Source: an uncultured Sphingobacteriales bacterium (GTDB lineage Bacteria; Bacteroidota; Bacteroidia; Chitinophagales; Chitinophagaceae). From it: a DNA stretch of 64,000 bases. A program made the position numbers and the translations under genes. Under the pieces are notes generated by a model. The model did not search any database. It was not told the DNA's origin and saw only the letters and a list, made by a program, of their open reading frames with translations. The stretch is from the NCBI GenBank assembly GCA_937871285.1, contig CALMQS010000015.1, forward strand, positions 1-64,000, read 5' to 3'. Of the stretch, positions 25,403 through 33,130 are shown piece after piece; positions within the stretch are counted from its first letter, which is position 1; each line of letters starts with the position of its first letter.

Positions 25403-25693
25403 ATTGCAGTATACGATGCTTTATTTTATGAACCCATGCGTCAGAATCCTTACCCTGATAATTTGACATGCGAAGATAAGCCGCCTGACTGGTGCATAGA
25501 TACACATTGTTTTTTTATTCTTTCTATGGTGTGCCTGTGTTTATACTGTGCCTATGTATTGAAGATAACAAACACAGGAAACACATGGCACATCCAAAAC
25601 GCAGGTTAATCTAAACTGTCGTCTGAAAAAACAAAATAATGAACAGCGAAAAACCATAATGTAATCTCTTCATAGTGAAAATACCCGGTTGCA

Positions 25694-25720
25694 AATACCC
25701 CCTGGCAATGCGTTATCTTT
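25694..25720 (+). promoter_or_regulatory. TAnnTTTG promoter placed at the start of the DCC-family gene
   Basis: TATCTTTG (about 25714-25721) is a perfect -7 element, and a TTG about 22 bases upstream serves as -33. The expected transcription start falls at or next to the GTG at 25726, so the mRNA would be leaderless or nearly so. Confidence 0.5.
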
Positions 25721-25725
25721 GCACC

Positions 25726-26133
25726 GTGAACAATACAACCAATCCTGTTATACTTTTCGACGGTGTATGCAATCTTTGCAACAGCAGTGTACAGTTTATA
25801 ATAAGGAAAGATAAAAAAAACCATTTTAATTTCACTTCGCTCCAGGGTCAAACCGGGCAGTTCCTGTTACAAAAATTTAACCTGCCCCCCGCTCACTATG
25901 ATTCTTTTGTATTGGCAGAAGGAGATCAGGTATACTCACAAAGTACTGCTGCATTGCGGGTTTTAAAAAAGTTGGGCCTACCATGGAGCCTTGCATACGG
26001 GTGCATAATTATACCACGTTTTATAAGAGATGCGGTGTACAGGCTGATAGCAAAAAACAGGTACAAATGGTTTGGCAAAAAAGAATGCTGTATGATACCA
26101 TCTGCCGAGCTAAGCGCAAAGTTTTTAGACTGA
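25726..26133 (+). CDS. DCC1 (DUF393) thiol-disulfide-type protein
   Basis: 135 residues from a GTG at 25726. An upstream in-frame ATG at 25708 lies inside the -7 promoter element and cannot be transcribed from it. The family signature PVILFDGVCNLCNSSVQFI (about 7-25) contains the DxxCxxC that names the family. It continues with FTSLQGQTGQFLL, VYSQSTAALRVLKKLG and a C-terminal helix with CC. A thioredoxin-like redox role is inferred for the family; the substrates are unknown. Its last 9 bases overlap the convergent gene at 26125. Confidence 0.85.
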   Translation: MNNTTNPVILFDGVCNLCNSSVQFIIRKDKKNHFNFTSLQGQTGQFLLQKFNLPPAHYDSFVLAEGDQVYSQSTAALRVLKKLGLPWSLAYGCIIIPRFIRDAVYRLIAKNRYKWFGKKECCMIPSAELSAKFLD

Positions 26134-26436
26134 TTCTTTCCTTACTTTGTCTAATATTTTCTGATACCTTTTTTCATTCCCTGCCCTAACGATCAGGGTT
26201 GTAACAAATCCAAGAATAAATCCAATAACCACAATCAGAGCTATTTTATTATTATCCTGGGCTATGGGTATAATACTTATACCGCCCATAAACATCAGTA
26301 CAAAAAAGGAAATAAAGATAATAGCCAATCCCCAACTGAAAGTGTAAAGGAGATAATAACCCATTTTTGATCCCTTTCTTTGTTCCCTCCATAGTTCCGT
26401 GAAACGGATATCTTCCTTTGTTATGGGCTTGCTCAC
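26125..26436 (-). CDS. Small membrane protein, 103 aa
   Basis: It starts at a GTG (26436). Two transmembrane helices (about residues 28-53 and 64-86, both very hydrophobic) lie between a charged N terminus (ITKEDIRFTELWREQRKGS) and a charged C terminus (EKRYQKILDKVRK). No known domain; such two-helix proteins are common downstream of metabolic genes in this group. It overlaps the convergent DCC-family gene by 9 bases. Confidence 0.65.
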   Translation of the reverse strand: MSKPITKEDIRFTELWREQRKGSKMGYYLLYTFSWGLAIIFISFFVLMFMGGISIIPIAQDNNKIALIVVIGFILGFVTTLIVRAGNEKRYQKILDKVRKESV

Positions 26437-26570
26437 AATGAAACCAATTTATGATTTGAAATTTGAAATTTGAAACGCCATGCCAGGTAAAAGGTATCAG
26501 CCGTGCAACCTGCACCCTGTACCCTGCACCTTGTAACTTGCACACCCTGTACCCTGAAACTTGCTTCCCC
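26437..26570. repeat. Word-repeat gap (AAATTTGAAATTTGAAA; CCCTGTACCCTGCACC)
   Basis: Two kinds of short degenerate repeats: TTGAAATTTGAAATTTGAA (26456-26474) and a run of ACCCTGTACCCTGCACC / CCTTGTAACTTGCAC words (26509-26565). The second kind also appears at 33059-33090 and 36960-36985. They fill the gap between the small membrane protein gene and the dehydrogenase stop. Confidence 0.6.
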
Positions 26571-28952
26571 TTACTCACTCATCATTTCCTTTACCACCCT
26601 GATAAAATCTTCTACGTTTGGCTTGCTGAAATAGTCGCCGTCTGTTCCGTATGCCGGGCGGTGCGGCTGTGCGGTAATGGTTCGGGGAGCAACATCTAAC
26701 CAGCGGTATCCTCCCTGCATTTCCATAACCATATTAAACATATAGGCCGCCGCACCACCGGGCAGATCTTCATCGGCAAAAATAATACGGCTGGTTTTTT
26801 TAAGAGAATCCAGAATGCTGTTGTTAATATCGAAAGGCAGAAGGGTTTGCACATCAATAACTTCACAGGATGCCCCCATTTCATCGAGCAGTATTGCCGC
26901 CTCATGCGCAATACGTAAAGTAGCGCCATAGGAAACGATGGTAATATCGCTTCCCTCTTTTATAATTTCAGGAACACCCAGCGCTACCCTGTAGTTTAAA
27001 AGATCGGAGGGTAATTTTTCTTTGAGGCGGTAAGCATTCAGGCATTCTATCATTATTGCCGGGTCGTTCACTTCTAATAAGGTATTATACATACCCGCGG
27101 CCTGCACCATGTTACGCGGTACGCACACATGAAATCCTCGGAGCGCATTAATAAGCATGCCCATCGGTGAACCGCTATGCCATATCCCCTCCAGTCTGTG
27201 CCCCCGGGTGCGCACAATAATGGGGCAACTTTGTTTGCCTTTGGTACGGTAATGTAAAGAGGCCGCATCATCGCTTAAAGGCTGCAGACCGTAGAGCATA
27301 TAGTCAACATACTGAATTTCTGCTATGGGCCGCAAGCCCCTCATGGCCAAACCAATACCCTGTCCCATAATGGTGAGCTCACGGATACCGGTATCAAAAA
27401 TTCTTTTATCGCCATGTTTTTGCTGCAAACCTGCAAAACCCTGGTTAACATCGCCAATTAATCCCAGGTCTTCACCAAAAGCCAGCACTTTAGGATTGTT
27501 TGCGAACAGCTCATCAAAATACCGGTTTAGTATCTGGTAACCATTTAAAAGCGGCGCGTTTTCATTGTATTGCAAAGCCGTGGGCTGAACATGCTGCAGG
27601 CTTTTTGTTCCCTCATTATACAAATGCGAATGATACAATGCATTTTGTTCGGAAAGCAGCCTGTTGTAATACTGCTGCACAACGGTATCTCCGCTAAAAT
27701 TAACGCCGGTTGCCAAAGCTTTTAAAATATCTCTCCTGTCTGGTTCACGGTTCGCCTGCAGGCTTTTAACGGCAACCTGTATGCGCCCGGTATGGTCTTT
27801 TCCTGCACTGATAACATGCTGTAAAACGGAAATCGTTTGCGTTAGCATGGCCTTAATGGGCGAAGTATATTTATCCCACGCTAACTGGCGGCCTGTTTTT
27901 ATTGTTGATTTGGCATTGATCTCAATTGCGTTCAGCTCCTCTTCTTCCGCCAGGGCGTTTGCAATGATCCATTCTTTCATTTTTTTGATACAGTCCCATT
28001 CTCTTTCCCATTCCAGGCGATCCGCTGTTTTATAACGCTCATGGCTACCTGAAGTAGAATGTCCCTGCGGCTGGGTTACTTCTTCCACATGAAAAACGGC
28101 GGGAATATGCGTGTCACGCACTTTTTGAATGCCCTGTTCAAATATTTCGCAAAGTCCTGCATAATCCCAGCATTTCACCTTATAAATATCTATCCCCGTA
28201 CTGTTGCCTTTTTTCTGAAATCCTTTTAAGGCATCCGAAATAGAACCTTTTACGATCTGGTTGCCGGAGGGAACAGAAATACCGTAGCCGTCATCCCATA
28301 TAAAAATTGCCAGTGGTACTTCCAGCACTGCGGCGGCATTTACCGTTTCCCAAAAATGTCCTTCGGAAGTAGAGGCATCGCCAATGGTACAAAAGCAAAC
28401 TTCATTTCCATTATCAGACAGGCTGGTATACCGGCGCAATTGTTCCACCTCACGAAATACTTTTGAAGCAAAAGCCAGTCCCAGCGCCCTGGGCATTTGC
28501 CCGGCAGTGGGAGCAATGCCGCTGGTTATATTTTTATGGTTAATCAGATCAAGAAATTCGCCGTGTTCATCTACAAAAGATGAGGCAAAATGTGCATTCA
28601 TTTGTCTTCCTGCACTGTGGGGCTCGTCCTTTTCATCGGGGTTGGCATACAATTGTGCAAAAAAATCTTCTATGGTAGCTGTTTCAGTAGCGAAGGCAAT
28701 GGTTTGATCACGGTAATATCCCGCGTAAAAATCGCCGGGCTGAAAAAATTTAGATAAGGCAATCTGCGGTACTTCCTTACCATCGCCGAAGATGCCGAAC
28801 TTGGCCTTCCCTGTAAGCACCTCCTTGCGACCCAGCAAACTGGCTTCCCTGCTTTCACAGGCAAGCCGGTAATCGTTAAGCACTTCTTCACGGAAGCGAT
28901 CAAAAGAAAGTTTTTCTTCGGACAGAATATCGTTGGGAATAATGTGCTCCAT
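26571..28952 (-). CDS. Fused 2-oxoacid dehydrogenase E1, alpha and beta subunits
   Basis: 793 residues joining what are usually two genes. The alpha half (about 1-400) carries the thiamine-diphosphate motif GDASTSEGHFWETVNAAAVLEVP...IWDDGYGISV (about 195-229). The beta half (about 465-793) carries VLAFGEDLGLIGDVNQGF, PIAEIQYVDYML and DAQTLLP-like DVQTLLPFD. The enzyme decarboxylates a branched-chain 2-oxoacid or pyruvate and passes the acyl group to an E2 lipoyl protein encoded elsewhere. The fusion is common in Bacteroidota. Substrate preference is uncertain. Divergent from efp. Confidence 0.9.
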   Translation of the reverse strand: MEHIIPNDILSEEKLSFDRFREEVLNDYRLACESREASLLGRKEVLTGKAKFGIFGDGKEVPQIALSKFFQPGDFYAGYYRDQTIAFATETATIEDFFAQLYANPDEKDEPHSAGRQMNAHFASSFVDEHGEFLDLINHKNITSGIAPTAGQMPRALGLAFASKVFREVEQLRRYTSLSDNGNEVCFCTIGDASTSEGHFWETVNAAAVLEVPLAIFIWDDGYGISVPSGNQIVKGSISDALKGFQKKGNSTGIDIYKVKCWDYAGLCEIFEQGIQKVRDTHIPAVFHVEEVTQPQGHSTSGSHERYKTADRLEWEREWDCIKKMKEWIIANALAEEEELNAIEINAKSTIKTGRQLAWDKYTSPIKAMLTQTISVLQHVISAGKDHTGRIQVAVKSLQANREPDRRDILKALATGVNFSGDTVVQQYYNRLLSEQNALYHSHLYNEGTKSLQHVQPTALQYNENAPLLNGYQILNRYFDELFANNPKVLAFGEDLGLIGDVNQGFAGLQQKHGDKRIFDTGIRELTIMGQGIGLAMRGLRPIAEIQYVDYMLYGLQPLSDDAASLHYRTKGKQSCPIIVRTRGHRLEGIWHSGSPMGMLINALRGFHVCVPRNMVQAAGMYNTLLEVNDPAIMIECLNAYRLKEKLPSDLLNYRVALGVPEIIKEGSDITIVSYGATLRIAHEAAILLDEMGASCEVIDVQTLLPFDINNSILDSLKKTSRIIFADEDLPGGAAAYMFNMVMEMQGGYRWLDVAPRTITAQPHRPAYGTDGDYFSKPNVEDFIRVVKEMMSE

Positions 28953-29056
28953 AAGCGCAAAAATACCCGAAAATTATTTAAATAGACGGCATAATTCCCT
29001 GCGGGGAAAAATGGTGTATTAGCTTCAGTTACTGGCTGTATAATGCAAAAACCTCT

Positions 29057-29064
29057 TATCTTTG
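29057..29064 (+). promoter_or_regulatory. -7 element of the efp promoter
   Basis: TATCTTTG, a perfect TAnnTTTG, 20 bases before the efp ATG. The -33 region has only a weak TTA match near 29030. Confidence 0.45.
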
Positions 29065-29084
29065 CGCCACTTTAAAATTTTAAT

Positions 29085-29651
29085 ATGGCAACCACAGCAG
29101 ACATCAGCAGGGGCATGATCCTGAAATTAGACGACAGTTTATATACGATAATAGAGTTTGGCGAAAATAAAACCGCCAGGGCAGCTGCAAAGGTATGGGC
29201 CAAGCTCAAAGGGGTAGAGAATAACCGCAGTATCGAAAAAACATGGAACTCGGGCGATAGCATTTACCCGGTTAGAGTGGAAAGAAAGAACTACCAGTAT
29301 TTATATAAAGACGATTCGGGGTATAATTTTATGGATAACGAAACCTTTGAGCAAATCGTAGTACAGGAATCGCTCATAGACGCGCCGCAGTTTTTAAAAG
29401 AAGCCCAGGAAGTTTCCGTGCTAATCAATACGGAAACCGAGTTGCCTATGAGCGTGGAGCTGCCCGATAAAATTATTGTGCTGGTTACCTACAGCGAACC
29501 GGGTATCAGAGGCGACACGGCCACACGCACGCTAAAAGCCGCTACTATTGAAACCGGGGCTACCGTAATGGTGCCGCTTTTTGTAGAAGAAGGGGAATTA
29601 ATCAGGATCAATACCAAGAACGGAGAATATGTTGAAAGGGTAAAAAACTGA
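29085..29651 (+). CDS. efp: Elongation factor P
   Basis: 188 residues, the EF-P length, with KOW-like domain I and two OB domains (NETFEQIVV, SEPGIRGDTAT, ATIETGATVMVPLFVEEGE). EF-P enters the ribosomal E site and relieves stalling at polyproline. The domain I loop is odd. Where EF-P normally has KPGKG with a lysine (or EarP-type arginine context) at its tip, this protein reads GENKTARAAAKVW, placing Arg at the position of the modified Lys and losing the prolines and glycines. Followed by accB after about 87 bases, the common Bacteroidota order efp-accB-accC. Confidence 0.93.
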   Translation: MATTADISRGMILKLDDSLYTIIEFGENKTARAAAKVWAKLKGVENNRSIEKTWNSGDSIYPVRVERKNYQYLYKDDSGYNFMDNETFEQIVVQESLIDAPQFLKEAQEVSVLINTETELPMSVELPDKIIVLVTYSEPGIRGDTATRTLKAATIETGATVMVPLFVEEGELIRINTKNGEYVERVKN

Positions 29652-29738
29652 TTTTTGGGTATATTTACCCTGAATTCCTATATCTTAGTCGCCAGTTTCG
29701 AAACAATTGGCGGTTTTAATAAAAATAAATTTACCCAC

Positions 29739-30209
29739 ATGGATTTTAAGCAAATTCAGGAGCTGATAAAGATCATCAACAAGTCCAATATAGGAGAAAT
29801 TAGCATCGAAGACCAGGATTTTAAAATTACAATAAAGCAAAAAGAAGAGCACATTACACAGGTTGTATCGTCTGCCCCTCACCCTGCTCAATCTTTTGCC
29901 GGTTCACCTCAGGCCAATAATGCGGTACAGGAAAAACCCAAAGTTGCCGCCGAACCAAAGGCCGATAACCTGCTTACTATTAAAAGTCCTATGATAGGTA
30001 CTTTTTACCGCCGTGCATCGCCCGATAAACCTTTATTTGTTGAGGTGGGAGATGAGGTTAGCCCGGGAAAAGTGGTTTGTATTATTGAAGCCATGAAGCT
30101 GTTTAACGAAATTGAAAGTGAAGTGAGCGGTAAGATCGTAAAGATACTGGCCGATGACGCCAGTCCTGTAGAATACGACCAGCCGCTGTTTTTGGTGGAA
30201 CCCAATTAG
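29739..30209 (+). CDS. accB: Biotin carboxyl carrier protein of acetyl-CoA carboxylase
   Basis: 156 residues from the ATG at 29739; the open frame extends upstream without a plausible start. The N-terminal domain (DFKQIQELIKIINKSNI) is joined by a Pro/Ala-rich linker (residues ~45-80) to the biotinyl domain. There the motif VCIIEAMKLFNEIESE (about 121-136) carries the lysine that is biotinylated. It works with AccC, encoded next, in the first half-reaction of fatty-acid synthesis. Confidence 0.95.
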   Translation: MDFKQIQELIKIINKSNIGEISIEDQDFKITIKQKEEHITQVVSSAPHPAQSFAGSPQANNAVQEKPKVAAEPKADNLLTIKSPMIGTFYRRASPDKPLFVEVGDEVSPGKVVCIIEAMKLFNEIESEVSGKIVKILADDASPVEYDQPLFLVEPN

Positions 30210-30236
30210 AGAATGTGGAAAAGTGAAAATATGAAA

Positions 30237-30258
30237 ACCTGTCTGCCGGCAGGCAGGT
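30237..30258. repeat. Near-perfect 22-bp palindrome between accB and accC
   Basis: The arms ACCTGTCTGCC and GGCAGGCAGGT meet at CTGCCGGCAG with one mismatched pair and no loop. The CTGCCGGCAG core recurs in degenerate form at 4150, 7468 and 14917. Around it lie GTGGAAAAGTGAAAATATG and its partial complement (CACACTTTCACATTTCCCAC at 30298-30317). It is not followed by a T run, so it should not block read-through to accC by termination. Confidence 0.55.
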
Positions 30259-30339
30259 GTGACAAATGAGTGTTTTTACAGCTATTTATAATATTTCCAC
30301 ACTTTCACATTTCCCACATTTTATCACATTAATTATTCT

Positions 30340-31677
30340 ATGTTCAAAAAAATACTTATTGCCAACCGCGGCGAAATTGCATTGCGGATCATTCGTACCT
30401 GCAGGGAAATGGGTATCAAAACAGTGGCGGTATATTCTACTGCAGATAAAGACAGCCTGCATGTAAAATTTGCCGATGAAGCGGTATGCCTCGGCCGCCC
30501 GCAAAGTGCGGACTCTTATCTTAATATTCCCCACCTTATGGCAGCGGTAGAAATTACCAATGCAGATGCCATTCACCCGGGATATGGTTTCTTAGCCGAA
30601 AATGCCCGGTTTGCCCAGATTTGCTGTGAGCATGGTATAAAATTTATAGGACCCACTCCCGGCATGATCACCGCTATGGGTGATAAGATCACGGCCAAGG
30701 AAACCATGATTAAGGCCGGCGTTCCCGTGGTGCCCGGGGGTAAAGGGCTTTTAGAAAGTGTGGTTGAGGCAAAAGGACTGGCGAAAGAGATCGGTTATCC
30801 TGTAATTTTAAAAGCAACAGCCGGTGGCGGAGGAAAGGGAATGCGGGTGGTTTGGGAAGAGGCTGAATTGGAGAAAGCATACAACAACGCGAAGGCCGAG
30901 GCCGGTGCCTCCTTCAAGAATGACGGGATATACATGGAAAAATTTGTAGAAGAACCCCGTCATATAGAAATTCAAATAGCCGGCGACCGCTATGGTAAAG
31001 TTTGCCATATGAGCGAAAGGGATTGCTCTATTCAGCGCCGCCACCAGAAGCTTGTGGAAGAATCGCCTTCTCCTTTCATGACCAATGACCTGCGTGAAAA
31101 AATGGGCGAGGCAGCGGTAAAAGCCGCTTCCGCTATTAATTACGAAAGTGTGGGAACGATAGAATTTCTTGTGGACAAGCACAGGAATTTTTACTTTATG
31201 GAGATGAATACCCGCATACAGGTGGAGCATTGCGTTACAGAAGAAGTAACCAATTTTGACCTGGTAAAGGAACAAATAAAGATCGCATCCGGCGAATCTA
31301 TTTCCGGCAGGAATTATTACCCGGAAATGCACGCCATAGAATGCCGGGTCAATGCCGAAGATCCATATAACGATTTCAGACCTTCACCGGGAAAAATAAC
31401 GGTATTGCACCAACCGGGCGGACATGGTGTACGTATTGATTCGCATATTTACGCCGGCTATGTTATTCCTCCTTATTATGATTCCATGATCGGTAAAATC
31501 ATTGCTATTGCCCGTACCAGGGAGGAAGCCATTAATACCATGAGCCGCGCGTTAAGCGAATATGTAATTGAAGGCGTAAAAACAACGATTCCTTTTCACC
31601 AGCAGCTTATGCGAAATGAAGATTTCAGAAAAGGAAATTTCACCACTAAATTCCTGGAATCATTTACCATGTTATAG
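30340..31677 (+). CDS. accC: Acetyl-CoA carboxylase, biotin carboxylase subunit
   Basis: 445 residues. N-terminal [22 protein letters not shown] (about 4-25), the ATP-grasp glycine loop [14 protein letters not shown] (about 159-172), [16 protein letters not shown] (about 227), the catalytic [22 protein letters not shown] (about 277-298, with the Glu/Asn metal ligands) and the C-terminal domain with [14 protein letters not shown]. It carboxylates biotin on AccB with ATP and bicarbonate. It follows accB by 130 bases that contain the palindrome at 30237-30258. Confidence 0.96.
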   Translation: MFKKILIANRGEIALRIIRTCREMGIKTVAVYSTADKDSLHVKFADEAVCLGRPQSADSYLNIPHLMAAVEITNADAIHPGYGFLAENARFAQICCEHGIKFIGPTPGMITAMGDKITAKETMIKAGVPVVPGGKGLLESVVEAKGLAKEIGYPVILKATAGGGGKGMRVVWEEAELEKAYNNAKAEAGASFKNDGIYMEKFVEEPRHIEIQIAGDRYGKVCHMSERDCSIQRRHQKLVEESPSPFMTNDLREKMGEAAVKAASAINYESVGTIEFLVDKHRNFYFMEMNTRIQVEHCVTEEVTNFDLVKEQIKIASGESISGRNYYPEMHAIECRVNAEDPYNDFRPSPGKITVLHQPGGHGVRIDSHIYAGYVIPPYYDSMIGKIIAIARTREEAINTMSRALSEYVIEGVKTTIPFHQQLMRNEDFRKGNFTTKFLESFTML

Positions 31678-31775
31678 CTGCTGTTATCTCTTTGGTATTT
31701 CTATCTGCTGGGTAGCTGGTTGATAGTTGATTGTTCAGTGTGCACGATAATCAACGGGCTGTTCTGCTTTCCTGT

Positions 31776-32243
31776 TTACGGCTTATCACTTATTACATCT
31801 AATATCAGCTCCCCATCTTTGGATGGTTTTATTTCTATCTTTGCCGGCACAATAAATACACCGGAAGGGTAAATTTTCTTAACCTGCTGCATCAGTTGTT
31901 CGGCATCCTCCCTTGTTCTGAAATTACCCATCTGAATTTTGAAGTAAGGAGAGTGGTAAATGAAATAGGTTTTTTCTTCCGGAAAGTCGCTTAACATGCG
32001 CGTTTTAACGGAAAGCGCGGTATTGCGGTCATTGGTATTAATAACCTGCAGGCGGAATCCCTGTATATTCCGGAGCGTTTTTAAATACACGTCTTCGTTA
32101 ACCTCCCTGTTCTTTTTAACAAGTGCATTCAGCCGGGGATCTTTATTGACGGAAACATTGTGCAGCGTATCGTTTGCTGTATCCTGGGCCATTACGCCAG
32201 CCGTAAATAAAAATAGGATAACGGAGATGCCTGTTTTTTTCAT
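31776..32243 (-). CDS. SPOR-domain protein, exported
   Basis: 155 residues from the ATG at 32243, chosen because it begins a signal peptide (MKKTGISVILFLFTAGVMAQ). After a charged linker (VNKDPRLNALVKKNREVNED), the C-terminal ~75 residues form a SPOR domain (GFRLQVINTNDRNTALSVK, YFIYHSPYFKIQMGNFRTREDAEQLMQQVKKIYP). SPOR domains bind glycan strands lacking stem peptides, often at the division septum. The protein is probably periplasmic. It precedes no obvious partner; deoC follows upstream on the same strand. Confidence 0.85.
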   Translation of the reverse strand: MKKTGISVILFLFTAGVMAQDTANDTLHNVSVNKDPRLNALVKKNREVNEDVYLKTLRNIQGFRLQVINTNDRNTALSVKTRMLSDFPEEKTYFIYHSPYFKIQMGNFRTREDAEQLMQQVKKIYPSGVFIVPAKIEIKPSKDGELILDVISDKP

Positions 32244-32352
32244 ACCGGAATATTTAGTAATACATGTGCGATACGCTAATATACATGCTCTTTTACATAC
32301 CCAGAGCATAGTGAAAATACACTTTAGCTTTATATAATGTTAAACATAAAAA

Positions 32353-33018
32353 TCATACCGGTTTTTGCCCGGACGCATGTACAATATCAATGCTGCCGCT
32401 GCACCCGATACGGCTTGCGCCGGCAGCAAGGAGCTCAGCGGCAAATGCAAAGCTGCGTATGCCTCCAGATGCCTTTATTTGAACATGCGGCGGCAAATGT
32501 TGTCTCATAAGCCGGACAGCTTCAACAGTAGCTCCTTTTCCGCCATATCCCGTAGATGTTTTTAAAAAATCTACCCCGGCGGCGCCATATAATGTACAGC
32601 ATTTGATGATCTCATCAGTTGTGAGCATCCCGGTTTCAATAATAACCTTTAATACCCGGTTCTTATTTCTGATAACAGGCAGTATAGCATTCATTTCGCT
32701 CGCAATAAACTGCCAGTCGTTATTTTTTACAGCCGCAATATTCATTACCATATCCAGCTCATCCGCACCGTCTACGATAGCTAATACCACTTCGGCCAGC
32801 TTGGCTTCAATGGCCGAATACCCAAACGGGAATCCAATTACAGTAGCCGTTTTTACTGCCGACCCTGCAAGCAGCTCTGTTGCTTTTTTTACATATAAAG
32901 GAGGAACGCATACCGCTGCAAAACGGTATGTAAGCGCTTCGCCGCAAAGCCGCTCAATATCCGTAAGTGTTGTATCCGGTTTTAAAACGGTGTGATCAAT
33001 ATAAGCGGCGATGTCCAA
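32353..33018 (-). CDS. deoC: Deoxyribose-phosphate aldolase
   Basis: 221 residues starting MDIAAYIDHTVLKPDTT at a TTG codon; no ATG is available and the leader is repeat DNA. Schiff-base lysine region DFLKTSTGYGGKGATVEAV (about 147-165) and the proton relay Asp in ELDMVMNIAAVKNNDW (about 88-103). It splits 2-deoxyribose-5-phosphate into acetaldehyde and glyceraldehyde-3-phosphate in deoxynucleoside breakdown. The AAATCTCAAATCTCAAA repeat immediately precedes the start codon, so it forms the leader or overlaps the promoter. Confidence 0.93.
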   Translation of the reverse strand: MDIAAYIDHTVLKPDTTLTDIERLCGEALTYRFAAVCVPPLYVKKATELLAGSAVKTATVIGFPFGYSAIEAKLAEVVLAIVDGADELDMVMNIAAVKNNDWQFIASEMNAILPVIRNKNRVLKVIIETGMLTTDEIIKCCTLYGAAGVDFLKTSTGYGGKGATVEAVRLMRQHLPPHVQIKASGGIRSFAFAAELLAAGASRIGCSGSIDIVHASGQKPV

Positions 33019-33130
33019 ATTTGAGATTTGAGATTTGAAATTTGAGAACCTTAAAACCTTACACCCTATACCTTACTCCCTATACCCTGCTCTCTCACCC
33101 CTTTCAAAAACCGGCTCACTGTTGTCAGCT
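33019..33130. repeat. Word-repeat gap between secA and deoC
   Basis: TTTGAGATTTGAGATTTGAAATTTGAG runs from 33019 to 33046, and then CTTACACCCTATACCTTACTCCCTATACCCTG. Both are members of the AAATTT-type and CCCTATACC-type word families found in other gaps of the window. Confidence 0.6.

Noticed and set aside
29655..29738. Earlier start for accB
   Set aside because: The extension is hydrophobic and unlike any AccB N terminus; the ATG at 29739 matches the family start.
32353..33018. Plus-strand genes inside deoC
   Set aside because: Frames at 32365-32565 and 32603-32995 are shadows of deoC and have no motifs.
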